From: JAGOCV01 sp049445855
GTDB lineage: Bacteria > Pseudomonadota > Gammaproteobacteria > Burkholderiales > Burkholderiaceae_C
Direction: 5' to 3'
Assembly (NCBI RefSeq): GCF_049445855.1
Contig: NZ_JBMSDV010000005.1
Span: 248,001-312,000 of the forward strand
Length of the DNA stretch: 64,000 nt
Part shown: positions 8,330 to 18,452 of the stretch, piece by piece
How positions within the stretch are numbered: position 1 is the first letter of the stretch
Layout of the letters: the number at the start of each line of letters is the position of its first letter
Program-made: the position numbers and the translations under genes
Notes under the pieces: generated by a model
What the model was told of the DNA's origin: nothing
Seen by the model: only the letters and a program-made list of their open reading frames with translations
The model's database searches: none

Positions 8330-11300
8330 ATGAAACGGATGCTGATCAACGCCACGCAGGCCGAAGAACGCCGCCTGGCGATCGTGGACGGGCAGAAGCT
8401 GCTTGACTACGAAATCGAAATCGAGGGACGCGAACAGCGCAAGGGCAACATCTACAAGGCGGTCGTGACCCGGGTCGAGCCCAGTCTCGAAGCCTGCTTC
8501 GTCGACTACGGCGAAGACCGCCACGGCTTCCTGCCGTTCAAGGAAATTTCCAAGCAGTACTTCTCGCAGAACATCCCGATCAACCAGGCCAAGATCCAGG
8601 ACGTGATCAAGGAAGGCCAGGAACTCCTGGTCCAGGTCGAGAAGGAAGAGCGCGGCAACAAGGGCGCTGCCCTGACCACCTTCGTCTCGCTGGCCGGCCG
8701 CTACGTGGTGCTGATGCCCAACAACCCGCGCGGCGGTGGTGTCTCGCGCCGCATCGAGGGCGACGACCGCGCCGAACTCAAGGAGGCGATGGACCAGCTG
8801 GAGTACCCCAACGGCATGTCCATCATCGCGCGCACGGCAGGCATCGGCCGCAGCGCACCTGAACTGCAGTGGGACCTGAACTACCTGCTCAAGCTGTGGA
8901 ACGCCATCGACGGCGCCACCAAGGGCGGCAAGGGTGCCTTCCTGATCTATCAGGAATCGAGCCTCGTCATCCGCGCCATCCGTGACTACTTCAATCACGA
9001 CATCGGCGACATCCTGATCGACACCGACGACATCTACGACCAGGCGCAGCAGTTCATGGCGCACGTCATGCCCGAGCACGCGGCCCGCGTGAAGCGCTAC
9101 CGCGACGACGCGCCCCTGTTCAGCCGCTTCCAGATCGAACACCAGATCGAATCGGCTTACGCCCGCACCGTACAACTGCCCTCGGGCGGCGCCATCGTGA
9201 TCGACCACACCGAAGCGCTGGTGTCGGTGGACGTGAACTCGGCCCGCGCCATCAAGGGTGGCGACATCGAGGAAACCGCCACGCGCACCAACCTCGAAGC
9301 CGCCGACGAAGTGGCCCGCCAGATGCGCCTGCGCGACCTCGGTGGCCTGATCGTCATCGACTTCATCGACATGGAAGAGTCGCGCAACCGCCGCGAGGTC
9401 GAAAACCGCCTCCGCGACGCGCTTCGCCAGGACCGCGCCCGCGTGCAGTTCGGCTCCATCAGCAAGTTCGGCCTCATGGAAATGAGCCGCCAGCGCCTGA
9501 AGCCCGCACTGTCCGAAGGCTCGTCCATCCCCTGCCCGCGTTGCGGCGGCTCCGGCCACATCCGCGACACGGAAAGCTCGGCACTGCAGATCCTGCGGAT
9601 CATCCAGGAAGAGTCCATGAAGGACAACACCGCCGCTGTCTACGCGCAGGTGCCGGTGGAAGTCGCTTCCTTCCTGCTCAACGAAAAGCGCGCCGAGATC
9701 GCCAAGATCGAACTCAAGCAGCGCATCAACGTGCTGCTGGTGCCCAACAAGACGCTCGAAACGCCCAACTACAAGCTCGAGCGCCTCAAACACGACGATC
9801 CTCGCCTGGACAACGTGCAGGCCAGCTATGCAATGGCCGATGAAATCGAGGACCCGACCTCGGTGACCCGCCGCTCGCAGGAGCCGACCAACCGCCAGAC
9901 ACCGGTGATCAAGGGCGTGCTGCCCGACGCACCCGCGCCCATTGCCGCACCGCGCCCCGAGCCGGTCAAGGCAGCCGCGCCCGTGGCAACGCCCGCCGCG
10001 GCGCCCGCGCCGGCCGAAACCGGGTTCTTCGCGATGATCCGCAGCTTCTTCGGTGGCGGCAAACCAGCCGCTGCGCCAGTGGCTGCACCGGCACCTGCTG
10101 CCAAGGAAGAAAAGCGCGAAGGCCGCGGTGGACGAGACGGTGAAGGCCGTGGCGGACGTGGTGGTCGCCGCAACGAGCGCGGTGGCGAAGGCCGTGGCGA
10201 CCGCGACGGTCGCCGCAATGAACGTGGCGAACGCAATGAAGGTCGTGGCGGACGCGACGGTGAGCGCCGTGATGGCCGCCAGGGCCAGCAACGTGGCGAA
10301 CGCCGCGACGCTGAGACGAAAGCAAACACGGAAACCACCACGCAGGCCGGCACGCCAGTGGAAGCCGGCGCAGAAGCCCGTGGCGAACGCCAGCCGCGCG
10401 AACGTGGCGAGCGTCGTGAACGTGGCGAACGCAACAACAATCGTGGCGAGCAGCGCGACAGCAGCCGCGAACCGCGCGAACCGCGTGAGCCGCGCGAACC
10501 CCGTGGCGAACGCAATGCCGAACGCAGCGCAGAAGGCAACAACGGTCAGCAACCGCGTCGCGAACGCCGTCCGGACCGTGGTCCGCGCCAGGACGAAGCG
10601 ACCAACGTTCCCGTAGAAGATCTGCAGCAGCAGAACATGCAGCCCGGCCTCGGCGAGGCCGCAGAAGCGGCTGAAGATGCCGTGCAGTCCGGTGAGCAGG
10701 GCGAACAACGCCCGCGCCGCGAAGGCGAAGAGCGCCGTGACCGTCGCTCGCGCGATCGTTATGGTCGTGACCGCCGCGAGCGTGGCCCGCGCGATGGCGC
10801 TGAAGAAGCCGTGGCCGAAAACCAGGAAAGCATCCCGGCTGTCGCCGCGACCTCGGGCGATGAACCCGAGTTCACGCCTCGCGCTTCTTACTTCTCGCAG
10901 CCTGCTGCGGCGCCCGTTGCAGACGCGAACCCTGCAGCGCCTGTCGCCTTGGCCGATCCCGTGCAAACGGCCTATGTTGAGCCTGTCGCTGCACCTGCGC
11001 CCGTTAGCGCGCCCGTTGTTGCGCCAGTCGCCGCGCCGGCCCCGGCTCCCGTCGCTGCACCGGTTGCCGGCGGAGTCATGCCGAAGGTCGGCTCTTTCGA
11101 GCTGCCGCTGCAAGACCTCGTGGAGGTGGCGACGAGCTCGGGCCTCGAGTGGGTCAACTCCGATGCCGACAAGGTGGCTGCCGTACGCGCGGCCATTGCT
11201 GCAGAGCCCAAGCCGGTCCATGTACCGCGCGAGCGCCCGCCGGTTGTCGTCATCGATGAAGGTCCGCTGGTGCTGGTGGAGACCCGCCGCGATCTGCGTG

Positions 11301-11335
11301 AGATGAAGCTGCCTTTCGAGCAGACTTCAGACTGA
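8330..11335 (+). CDS. rne: Ribonuclease E
   Basis: RNase E is the essential endonuclease and scaffold of the RNA degradosome. The 1001 residues begin MKRMLINATQAEERRLAIVD with an S1 domain; the DNase-I-like catalytic part has the Mg-binding aspartates in VSVDVNSAR and IVIDFIDM, and the zinc link is PCPRCGGSGHIRD. At about residues 565-574, GFFAMIRSFFGGG resembles the amphipathic membrane-binding helix of E. coli RNase E. After it comes a very Arg/Gly-rich disordered region with repeated GGRDG, ERR and REP units, then an Ala/Pro-rich linker and a conserved-looking C-terminal segment ending KLPFEQTSD. The ATG at 8330 was chosen from homology and its ribosome binding site. Confidence 0.97.
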   Translation: MKRMLINATQAEERRLAIVDGQKLLDYEIEIEGREQRKGNIYKAVVTRVEPSLEACFVDYGEDRHGFLPFKEISKQYFSQNIPINQAKIQDVIKEGQELLVQVEKEERGNKGAALTTFVSLAGRYVVLMPNNPRGGGVSRRIEGDDRAELKEAMDQLEYPNGMSIIARTAGIGRSAPELQWDLNYLLKLWNAIDGATKGGKGAFLIYQESSLVIRAIRDYFNHDIGDILIDTDDIYDQAQQFMAHVMPEHAARVKRYRDDAPLFSRFQIEHQIESAYARTVQLPSGGAIVIDHTEALVSVDVNSARAIKGGDIEETATRTNLEAADEVARQMRLRDLGGLIVIDFIDMEESRNRREVENRLRDALRQDRARVQFGSISKFGLMEMSRQRLKPALSEGSSIPCPRCGGSGHIRDTESSALQILRIIQEESMKDNTAAVYAQVPVEVASFLLNEKRAEIAKIELKQRINVLLVPNKTLETPNYKLERLKHDDPRLDNVQASYAMADEIEDPTSVTRRSQEPTNRQTPVIKGVLPDAPAPIAAPRPEPVKAAAPVATPAAAPAPAETGFFAMIRSFFGGGKPAAAPVAAPAPAAKEEKREGRGGRDGEGRGGRGGRRNERGGEGRGDRDGRRNERGERNEGRGGRDGERRDGRQGQQRGERRDAETKANTETTTQAGTPVEAGAEARGERQPRERGERRERGERNNNRGEQRDSSREPREPREPREPRGERNAERSAEGNNGQQPRRERRPDRGPRQDEATNVPVEDLQQQNMQPGLGEAAEAAEDAVQSGEQGEQRPRREGEERRDRRSRDRYGRDRRERGPRDGAEEAVAENQESIPAVAATSGDEPEFTPRASYFSQPAAAPVADANPAAPVALADPVQTAYVEPVAAPAPVSAPVVAPVAAPAPAPVAAPVAGGVMPKVGSFELPLQDLVEVATSSGLEWVNSDADKVAAVRAAIAAEPKPVHVPRERPPVVVIDEGPLVLVETRRDLREMKLPFEQTSD

Positions 11336-11350
11336 GCATCACTGCCATGA

Positions 11351-11376
11351 AAAACGGGGGCCTCGGCCCCCGTTTT
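11351..11376 (+). terminator. Bidirectional rho-independent terminator after rne
   Basis: AAAACGGGGGC and GCCCCCGTTTT form an 11-bp stem around a CTCG loop, with T-rich sequence following on the plus strand and A residues preceding. It lies between the convergent genes rne (ends 11335) and hemY (ends 11424) and can serve both. Confidence 0.85.
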
Positions 11377-11423
11377 CATTTGTACGGCTCATCAGCAGGA
11401 CCGCACGATCTGCATCAGCCGGA

Positions 11424-12695
11424 TCAAGCCTGCGCAGCGCGCTTCCAGGCCAGCGCCGCAGCCTGCTCGTCGCCGCGTTGCTCGGCCAGTTCTGCAAGCG
11501 CCTTGCAGGCGTTCCGGTGCAATGTCGGGTCCTGCAGGGCCAGCGCTGCCTGCGTCAGAAGTTGCTGCGCCTTGCCCCAGAGCTGCCGCTTCATGCAGGC
11601 CATGCCGGCGAGGTACTGGAGGTTCGCATCGCGCGGGTTGCGCATCTGTGCGTTCTCGATGCGCGCCAGCCAGGCCGCGTCGTCCGGATCGCGCGCGGAC
11701 TCGAGCGCGCGCACCAGGCGGACGCGCTGCTGGTCGTTCAACGCATCGGGCTTTGCGACCATGCGCTCCCAGACCGGCAACAGCCAGCCTCGCGCCACGG
11801 TAGCGTCGCCATGAAGATTGATGAGGCGTTGCGCGGCGTGGATGGCCACGTCGGGCATCGCACGCTCCGCCACGTCCAGCGATTCCCAGGCGCGCTGCAG
11901 CTGGGTCGTGTCATGGGCGCCGTTGATCAGATCGGTCGCAAGTCCACGCACGATGCTTTGCGCCGCGCCAGCCGAGAATGCCTTGTGCTTGGCCAGCAAC
12001 CGGGCTGTTTCCAGCGCTTCGAGCGTGCGGCGCGTCTGCCGGGCTGCCTTGAGGCGCAGGCGCAGGGCGAGCGTGCGCCGTTGTGCGCCCTGCGGCATCT
12101 CGGCAAGACGGTCCAGCGCTGCTTGCGGATCGCGCTCGTCCAGTGCCCAGCGCGCCGCCTGAAGCTGGATGCCTTCCAGTGTTTCCTGGGTCGCACCTGA
12201 ACGCGCGCCGGCCTGCTCCAGTGCCAGATGCAGGTGCTGGTCACGCGCGGCCGTGTCTTGCAGGGACTGCGCGCTTTCTGCGGCCAGCACGTGCGCGAGG
12301 GCACGCAATTGCCCGGTGTGCGGAAGGCTGCTGCCCATCGCCAGCAAGGCACGCTCATGTGTCAGCGAATTGAGTGCAGATTTGCGGGAACGGATGAAGC
12401 GGCCCGCCAGCAGATGCGAGATGGCGTCGAGCACGGCCGCATGCATCGCGCGTTCGCGCTGCTGCATGCGCCAGTCGCGCGCTTTGCCGGGCAGGTCGAA
12501 CAAGGCCGCGAGCGCGCGCAACGTGATGTGCGTCACCGCGAACAACGCGAACAACGCGAGCACGACCATGTTGACCGACAGGTCCACCCGCCAGGGCGGC
12601 CAGAAGACGGTGACGACGCCCTGGTTGTTGCCGGCCAGCAGTGCCGCTGCCACCGCGACGCCGAAAAGTGCAAGAAACCACAATGCCGCGCGCAT
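11424..12695 (-). CDS. hemY: Haem biosynthesis-associated protein HemY (TPR, inner membrane)
   Basis: A 423-residue membrane-anchored protein of the proteobacterial HemY family (not the Bacillus HemY oxidase). Two N-terminal membrane segments (about residues 4-22 and 42-62, the second in VNMVVLALFALFAVTHITLR) are followed by a helical tetratricopeptide-like region. The family is always found beside hemC/hemD/hemX and is thought to act in late or regulatory steps of haem synthesis, but no enzymatic activity is established. It begins 9 bp after hemX and is the last gene of the operon. Confidence 0.88.
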   Translation of the reverse strand: MRAALWFLALFGVAVAAALLAGNNQGVVTVFWPPWRVDLSVNMVVLALFALFAVTHITLRALAALFDLPGKARDWRMQQRERAMHAAVLDAISHLLAGRFIRSRKSALNSLTHERALLAMGSSLPHTGQLRALAHVLAAESAQSLQDTAARDQHLHLALEQAGARSGATQETLEGIQLQAARWALDERDPQAALDRLAEMPQGAQRRTLALRLRLKAARQTRRTLEALETARLLAKHKAFSAGAAQSIVRGLATDLINGAHDTTQLQRAWESLDVAERAMPDVAIHAAQRLINLHGDATVARGWLLPVWERMVAKPDALNDQQRVRLVRALESARDPDDAAWLARIENAQMRNPRDANLQYLAGMACMKRQLWGKAQQLLTQAALALQDPTLHRNACKALAELAEQRGDEQAAALAWKRAAQA

Positions 12696-12704
12696 GCTGT
12701 TCCC

Positions 12705-13742
12705 TCAGCGCCCTGCAGCCGCCGTACTGAGCGCCGTGAGCGTTTCTTCCAGCCTGGGCAACTCGGTGGTCCTGATTTGCGACTGCACCTGCTGCAGCAA
12801 CCCTGCAGCAGACTGCGTGCGACGCGACGCCGGATCGAAATAACGGTTCACCAGCTGCACGGCCGCGGCGAGCTCGGCACGCGACGATTCGCCCTGGCGC
12901 GCCAGCAGGCCAAGTCGCACGTTGAGCAGGCGGAGCTTGAAGTTTTCACGCACGAAGAACGCCTGGTCGGGCGACAGCAATGCAGCCTCGGGCTGCTCGA
13001 TGCGGCTCACCCGCACCAGACCCCGGATTTCGTCCCAGGTCGTGTACAGCGCACGGCGCCACCACGGAGCGTCGGCAAGCGGCATACCGCTGCGCAGCAC
13101 CATCGTCTGCTGCGAGGCCGGTGCGCCATTGAGCAGCGGCAGGTCATCGGCCATGCGCGTCAGGTCGTCGAGCTTGACCAGGAGCGCGGGCAGGTCGATC
13201 ACGGTGGAAGCGCGTACCCGCTCGGCGTCGCGTGCGATGGCACGCTGCAAGGGCGCCAGCCGCGGTTGCGCAGCACGCGCAATCCGCTGATCGGCCGTCT
13301 TCAACGCCGCCAGCAAGGGCTCGGCACTGCCTGTGAGTTGGGCTTGCTGCTGCGCCAGGCGGATGGCCGACTCCATGTCGACCACCAGGTTCTCGTCGCG
13401 CGATCGCGACAGGCTCTGCATCAATTCCTCGAGTTGCGTGCGCTGCAGCGCAACTTCACTCAGCCGGGTCTCGGCGACGGTCACGCGGGCGGCCGCTTCG
13501 CGGGCAACGTCCTGCGCCTGACGGGCCAGCGCGCGCGCCTCGACAGCCAGTGCACCGGAGTCGGCGCTCTGGCGCGCCAGCTGCTCCTGCATGCCGGAAA
13601 CCTTCTGCCAGAGCATGACGCCCGCCACCAGGGCAACCACAGCCACCACAGCTGTCACCGTGAGGAACAGGCGCGGAACAGCAGGCGTTGCGACGGGGGG
13701 CGCGACACCCGCAGGCGTGGGACTAGCGGACTCTTGGGTCAT
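12705..13742 (-). CDS. hemX: HemX-family membrane protein (annotated uroporphyrinogen-III C-methyltransferase)
   Basis: This 345-residue protein has a Pro/Ala-rich cytoplasmic start, one membrane segment at about residues 24-44 (LFLTVTAVVAVVALVAGVML), then a coiled-coil region (about 45-115) and a helical C-terminal domain (APWWRRALYTTWDEIRGLVRVSR). Databases often call the family a methyltransferase, but no SAM-binding motif is visible here, so that name is probably misleading. Its ATG overlaps the hemD stop by 4 bp, so it is coupled to hemD. Confidence 0.85.
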   Translation of the reverse strand: MTQESASPTPAGVAPPVATPAVPRLFLTVTAVVAVVALVAGVMLWQKVSGMQEQLARQSADSGALAVEARALARQAQDVAREAAARVTVAETRLSEVALQRTQLEELMQSLSRSRDENLVVDMESAIRLAQQQAQLTGSAEPLLAALKTADQRIARAAQPRLAPLQRAIARDAERVRASTVIDLPALLVKLDDLTRMADDLPLLNGAPASQQTMVLRSGMPLADAPWWRRALYTTWDEIRGLVRVSRIEQPEAALLSPDQAFFVRENFKLRLLNVRLGLLARQGESSRAELAAAVQLVNRYFDPASRRTQSAAGLLQQVQSQIRTTELPRLEETLTALSTAAAGR

Positions 13743-14530
13743 TGCGGCAATTCTATCGATGCAAGCACATCGGCCCGCTGCGGTCGGCTGGTACGCACAC
13801 GACCGAAACCGATGTTACGCGCCGCCTGCGAAATCCTCTCGTGGGTGGCGACAGCACGTGCGGATGACCAGTCCTGTGCAGGCAGGAGCGCCGCCAGGTT
13901 GGCGACCGCTTCCGAACTGCTGAAAAGCCAGACCGAACCGTCGCTGGCAGCCTCGGACGCCAGCGCTTTCTGCTCCGGCGTCCAGGCGGCGATCCGGCGG
14001 ACGTAAGCCACCAGATCATGGCACTCTCCACCCGCCTCCCGTACCTGCGCCGCAAGCCAGTCCCGCCCCTGTGCCTGGCCGCTGGCGTCGCCGCCCCGTA
14101 CCACCAACACGCGGCTGCCACTGGTGATCTGCTGAGCCACAAGTGGCCAGAGCGCCTCGGAATCGAACTGCGCGACATCGGCCTGCGGTTCGTCGATCTG
14201 CGCGGGCGGCATGCCATTGGCACGCAACGCGTTGCCGGTACCGGGCCCAGGTGCCCAGGCACGGGCAAACGGCAATCCCGCCGCCTTCGCAGGCCGTGCC
14301 GCAAAGAAATGGTCCACGGCATTGGCGCTCACGAACATCGCGGCTTTGTACGGAACCTGTCCGGGGATGGCTTCATCCAGCGCCAGCTTCCAGACGTTCG
14401 CCAGCGCCTGCCGATCGAGCGCAGGCGCTATGTCGATCAGTGGCAATGCGACGGGCTGGTGCAAGTGGGACGCGAAGAAGGCAGCCCATTCACGGGCCTC
14501 GCGTGCGGGCCGGGTCACAACGATGCGCAT
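13739..14530 (-). CDS. hemD: Uroporphyrinogen-III synthase
   Basis: HemD closes and inverts ring D of hydroxymethylbilane to make uroporphyrinogen III, the branch point to haem, sirohaem and cobalamin. The 263 residues start MRIVVTRPAREAREWAAFFA and include MFVSANAVDHFF, APGPGTGNAL and the C-terminal VWLFSSSEAVANL, the usual sparse landmarks of this poorly conserved family. Position between hemC (15 bp upstream) and hemX (4-bp overlap) supports the call strongly. Confidence 0.92.
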   Translation of the reverse strand: MRIVVTRPAREAREWAAFFASHLHQPVALPLIDIAPALDRQALANVWKLALDEAIPGQVPYKAAMFVSANAVDHFFAARPAKAAGLPFARAWAPGPGTGNALRANGMPPAQIDEPQADVAQFDSEALWPLVAQQITSGSRVLVVRGGDASGQAQGRDWLAAQVREAGGECHDLVAYVRRIAAWTPEQKALASEAASDGSVWLFSSSEAVANLAALLPAQDWSSARAVATHERISQAARNIGFGRVRTSRPQRADVLASIELPQ

Positions 14531-14545
14531 ACCGTCGTTCCCGCG

Positions 14546-15466
14546 CTAATGCGCACCCGCCGCACGCAGGCGCGCGGCAACTTCCGCGCCCAGCGCCGCA
14601 GCCTGGTCGAGCGTGGTCACGTTGGCAGCGCCCTGCTCGCGAACCAGTGGCGCATCGCCTTCGGCATCGCCCCATGCGCAATGCAGCCGCATGTACTGGC
14701 CGTCCAGCGTCGCATGCACGGCCAGCGGCATGGAGCAACTGCCGCCCATGGCGCGGCTGACCGCACGCTCGGCGTGCACGCACAGCCACGATTCCTGGTG
14801 TGCCAGCGGCGCGAGCGCGGCGAGCAGATCGGCCCGATGCTCGCCGACCTCCAGCGCCAGCGCACCCTGCCCCGCAGCGGGCAGCATCACCTCGGGTTCG
14901 AATATTTCGCGGATGCGTCCGGAGAGCCCCAGGCGCTTGAGGCCCGCCGCGGCAAGAACGATGGCGTCGTACTGGCCTTCGTCCAGCTTGCGCAGACGGG
15001 TGTCGAGGTTGCCGCGCAGCGGCTCGATGACGAGGTCGGGACGCAAGGCGCGCAACAACACGACGCGACGCAGGCTGGATGTACCGACTTTCGCGCCCTG
15101 GGGCAGCGCGGCCAGCGAGGCGTGGTTGTTCGACACGAAAGCATCGCGTGGATCTTCGCGCTCCATCACGCAAGCCAGTGCGAAGCCCTCCGGCAACTCC
15201 ATCGGCACGTCCTTGAGCGAGTGCACCGCGAGATCGGCACGTCCTTCCGACATGGCGACTTCGAGTTCCTTGACGAAGAGGCCTTTGCCACCGACCTTGC
15301 TCAGCGAGCGATCCAGGATCTGGTCACCTCGCGTCGTCATGCCCAGGAGGGTGACGCGATGGCCACGCGTTTCGAGCAGGGCCTTGACGTGCCCGGCCTG
15401 CCAGAGCGCAAGCCGGCTCTCGCGCGTGGCAATGGTGATGGAGGTAGCTGGGGAAGCGGCTGACAT
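14546..15466 (-). CDS. hemC: Porphobilinogen deaminase (hydroxymethylbilane synthase)
   Basis: HemC polymerises four porphobilinogens on a dipyrromethane cofactor. The protein has IATRESRLALWQA, GDQILDRSLSKVGGKGLF, VHSLKDVPMELPEGF with the catalytic Asp86, and GGSCSMPLAVH where Cys244 carries the cofactor. The start at 15466 gives 306 residues; an in-frame ATG at 15484 would give 312 and is nearly as likely, since neither has a strong ribosome binding site. The gene is divergent from ppc, with about 107 bp between the starts. Confidence 0.95.
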   Translation of the reverse strand: MSAASPATSITIATRESRLALWQAGHVKALLETRGHRVTLLGMTTRGDQILDRSLSKVGGKGLFVKELEVAMSEGRADLAVHSLKDVPMELPEGFALACVMEREDPRDAFVSNNHASLAALPQGAKVGTSSLRRVVLLRALRPDLVIEPLRGNLDTRLRKLDEGQYDAIVLAAAGLKRLGLSGRIREIFEPEVMLPAAGQGALALEVGEHRADLLAALAPLAHQESWLCVHAERAVSRAMGGSCSMPLAVHATLDGQYMRLHCAWGDAEGDAPLVREQGAANVTTLDQAAALGAEVAARLRAAGAH

Positions 15467-15572
15467 TGCGGGGGATGCTAGCATGTTGCGCCGCACCAAC
15501 CTGCGCCCCGGGTACGTCCTGTGTGCGCCCGCGCGGCATCCACTTCCACAGCCGAGGCAGGAGACGCGACCC

Positions 15573-18440
15573 GTGAAAACAGGCAACACGCCGGACACCA
15601 GCAATCTGACGCCCGCGCGGCGCAGCAAGACCAACGAGCAACCCCTGGTGGATGACATCCGCCTGCTCGGCCGCATCCTCGGCGACGTGATCCGCGAGCA
15701 GGAGGGCGTCGATGCCTATGAACTCGTCGAGCGCATCCGCAAGCTGTCGGTCGCATTCCGGCGCGACGCCGACCAGGAGGCCAACGGGGCGCTCAAGAAA
15801 CTGCTCAAGGGCCTGACCGACGACCAGACGGTGAGCGTGATCCGGGCGTTCACCTACTTCAGCCACCTGGCCAACCTGGCTGAAGACAGGCACCACATCC
15901 GCCGCCGCGCCGTGCACGAGCGCGCGGGTGATACGCAGGAAGGAAGCATCGAGGTGGCGCTGGCACGCCTGCGATGGGCCGGCATCTCGCCGCGCGCCAT
16001 CGCCACGACGCTGGCCAACAGCCACGTCTCGCCCGTGCTCACGGCGCATCCGACGGAAGTGCAGCGCAAGAGCATCCTCGATGCCGAGCGCGGCATCGCC
16101 CAGTTGCTGACGGCCCGTGATGAAATCCGCGCGCACGCGCAGCCACGCGACGCACTCACACCACGCGAACTCGCGGCGAACGAGGCACAGATCCGTTCGC
16201 GCGTCATGCAGTTGTGGCAGACGCGCCTGCTGCGCTTCTCCAAGCTCACCGTCGTCGACGAGATCGAGAACGCACTCAGCTACTACGAAGCCACGTTCCT
16301 GCGAGAAATTCCCAAGCTCTACGCCGAACTCGAGGGCGCACTCGGCCAGAACAAGGTCCACAGCTTCCTGCGCATGGGGCAATGGATCGGCGGCGACCGT
16401 GACGGCAATCCGAATGTGAGTGCGCAGACGCTCGAATACGCACTGCGGCGGCAGGCCGAGATGGCGCTGCGCCACCACCTGACCGAGGTGCACTACCTGG
16501 GCGGCGAGCTCTCGCTGTCGGCCCGACTCGTGGATGTGAGCGAAGACATGCAGGCGCTGGCCGCGCGCTCGCCCGACACCAGCGAACACCGCATGGACGA
16601 ACCGTATCGCCGGGCACTCACCGGCATGTATTCGCGTCTGGCCGCAACACTCAAGGCGCTCACCGGCGGCGATGCCGCGCGACATGCGGTCGCGCCACAG
16701 AACCCTTACCTCAGCGCGGAAGAGTTCCTGGCAGATCTGCGCGTCATAGAAGCGTCGCTGGATGCCAACCACGGCGCGGCGCTCCTGTCGCAGCGCCTGC
16801 GACCGCTGATCCGCGCCGTGGAGGTCTTCGGTTTTCATCTGGCCACGGTGGACCTGCGGCAGAGCTCCGACAAGCACGAAGAAGTCGTCGCCGAACTGCT
16901 GCGCGTCGCCGGCATCGAAGCCGACTACCCGGCGCTGGCGGAAGAGGAGCGTCGCACGTTGCTGCTGCGCCTGCTGTCCGACGCCCGCCCGCTTCGGGTA
17001 ATGGACGCGGAATATTCGCCGCTTGCGCAGAGTGAAATCGCCATCTTCGAAGCAGCCCGCCGCTTGCGCGACGCCTTCGGCAAGCAGGCCATCCGCCACT
17101 ACATCATCAGCCACACCGAAACGGTGAGCGACCTGCTCGAGGTGCTGCTGCTGCAAAAGGAAGTGGGCCTGATGCGCGGGCGGCTCGTCGATCCGGCAGC
17201 CGGGGCATCGAAGAAGCGCGGCCAGGGCAAATCGGCAAACGAGGCCACGACCGGCCTCATCGTCGTGCCGCTGTTCGAGACCATCGAGGACCTGCGCAAC
17301 GCCGCACCCATCATGCGCGCGTTCTACGCGCTACCGGGCATCGCGCGGCTGGTGCAGGCCAGCGGCGCCGAGCAGGACATCATGCTCGGCTATTCCGACA
17401 GCAACAAGGATGGTGGCATCTTCACCAGCAACTGGGAGCTGTACCGCGCCGAGATCGCGCTGGTCGAGCTGTTCGACGAACTCGCCAACAGCCACAACAT
17501 CACGCTGCGCATGTTCCACGGCCGCGGCGGCACGGTGGGGCGTGGCGGCGGCCCGAGCTATCAGGCCATCCTGGCGCAGCCGCCCGGCACGGTGCGCGGG
17601 CAGATCCGGCTCACCGAACAGGGCGAGGTGATCGACTCGAAGTACGCCAACCCAGAGATCGGACGGCGCAACCTGGAGACGCTGGTGGCGGCCACGCTCG
17701 AAGCCACGTTGCTGCAACCGACCAAGCCGGCATCCCGTGCGTTCCACGAAGCGGCTGCGCAACTGTCGCAGGCGAGCATGGCGGCCTACCGCGCGCTGGT
17801 GTACGAGACACCCGGCTTCACCGACTACTTCTTCAGCGCAACGCCGATCCGCGAGATCGCGGAACTCAACATCGGCTCACGCCCGGCGTCGCGCAAGGCG
17901 AGCCAGCGCATCGAAGACCTGCGCGCCATCCCGTGGGGGTTCAGCTGGGGCCAGTGCCGTTTGACGCTGCCGGGCTGGTACGGCTTCGGCTCGGCGGTGG
18001 AATCGTTCCTGTCGCAATCGGGCAGCCGCAAGGAAGGCCTCGCGCTGCTGCAGAAGATGTACCGGCAGTGGCCTTTCTTCCGCACGCTGCTGTCCAACAT
18101 GGACATGGTGCTGGCCAAGAGCGACCTCGCCCTCGCGTCACGCTATTCCGAACTCGTGTCGGATTCACGACTGCGCAAGAAAGTGTTCCAGGCCATCGAG
18201 GCCGAATGGCAACGCACCAGCGACGCGCTGGCCACCATTACAGGTGAACGGCAACGGCTGGCCGGCAATGCCGCGCTGCAACGATCGATCCGCCATCGCT
18301 TCCCCTACATCGACCCGCTGCATCACCTGCAGGTGGAACTCGTGCGGCGTTATCGGGCGGGACAGACCGGCGAGCGCGTGCAGACGGGGATTCACATCTC
18401 GATCAACGGCATTGCAGCCGGGCTGCGCAACACCGGCTGA
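15573..18440 (+). CDS. ppc: Phosphoenolpyruvate carboxylase
   Basis: PEP carboxylase adds bicarbonate to PEP to refill oxaloacetate. The protein has 955 residues with all hallmark motifs: LTAHPTEVQRKSIL (catalytic His159), GGDRDGNPNV, LGYSDSNKDGG, FHGRGGTVGRGGGPSY and the invariant C-terminal NTG. The start is a GTG at 15573, because AGGAG lies about 9 bp before it and similarity to PEPC begins just after. It is convergent with algR, with only 12 bp between the stops. Confidence 0.97.
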   Translation: MKTGNTPDTSNLTPARRSKTNEQPLVDDIRLLGRILGDVIREQEGVDAYELVERIRKLSVAFRRDADQEANGALKKLLKGLTDDQTVSVIRAFTYFSHLANLAEDRHHIRRRAVHERAGDTQEGSIEVALARLRWAGISPRAIATTLANSHVSPVLTAHPTEVQRKSILDAERGIAQLLTARDEIRAHAQPRDALTPRELAANEAQIRSRVMQLWQTRLLRFSKLTVVDEIENALSYYEATFLREIPKLYAELEGALGQNKVHSFLRMGQWIGGDRDGNPNVSAQTLEYALRRQAEMALRHHLTEVHYLGGELSLSARLVDVSEDMQALAARSPDTSEHRMDEPYRRALTGMYSRLAATLKALTGGDAARHAVAPQNPYLSAEEFLADLRVIEASLDANHGAALLSQRLRPLIRAVEVFGFHLATVDLRQSSDKHEEVVAELLRVAGIEADYPALAEEERRTLLLRLLSDARPLRVMDAEYSPLAQSEIAIFEAARRLRDAFGKQAIRHYIISHTETVSDLLEVLLLQKEVGLMRGRLVDPAAGASKKRGQGKSANEATTGLIVVPLFETIEDLRNAAPIMRAFYALPGIARLVQASGAEQDIMLGYSDSNKDGGIFTSNWELYRAEIALVELFDELANSHNITLRMFHGRGGTVGRGGGPSYQAILAQPPGTVRGQIRLTEQGEVIDSKYANPEIGRRNLETLVAATLEATLLQPTKPASRAFHEAAAQLSQASMAAYRALVYETPGFTDYFFSATPIREIAELNIGSRPASRKASQRIEDLRAIPWGFSWGQCRLTLPGWYGFGSAVESFLSQSGSRKEGLALLQKMYRQWPFFRTLLSNMDMVLAKSDLALASRYSELVSDSRLRKKVFQAIEAEWQRTSDALATITGERQRLAGNAALQRSIRHRFPYIDPLHHLQVELVRRYRAGQTGERVQTGIHISINGIAAGLRNTG

Positions 18441-18452
18441 CCAACCGGCGGA

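Noticed and set aside
7988..11221. Very long minus-strand open frame opposite rne (and its repeats as possible CRISPR)
   Set aside because: It is the shadow of rne in a GC-rich, Arg/Gly-rich region; no family motif or start signal is visible on that strand. The repeats are codon repeats of REP/GGRDG units, not spaced CRISPR repeats.
12705..13742. HemX as a real uroporphyrinogen-III methyltransferase
   Set aside because: No SAM-binding motif; the sequence is a membrane-anchored coiled-coil protein. Kept only as the family name.
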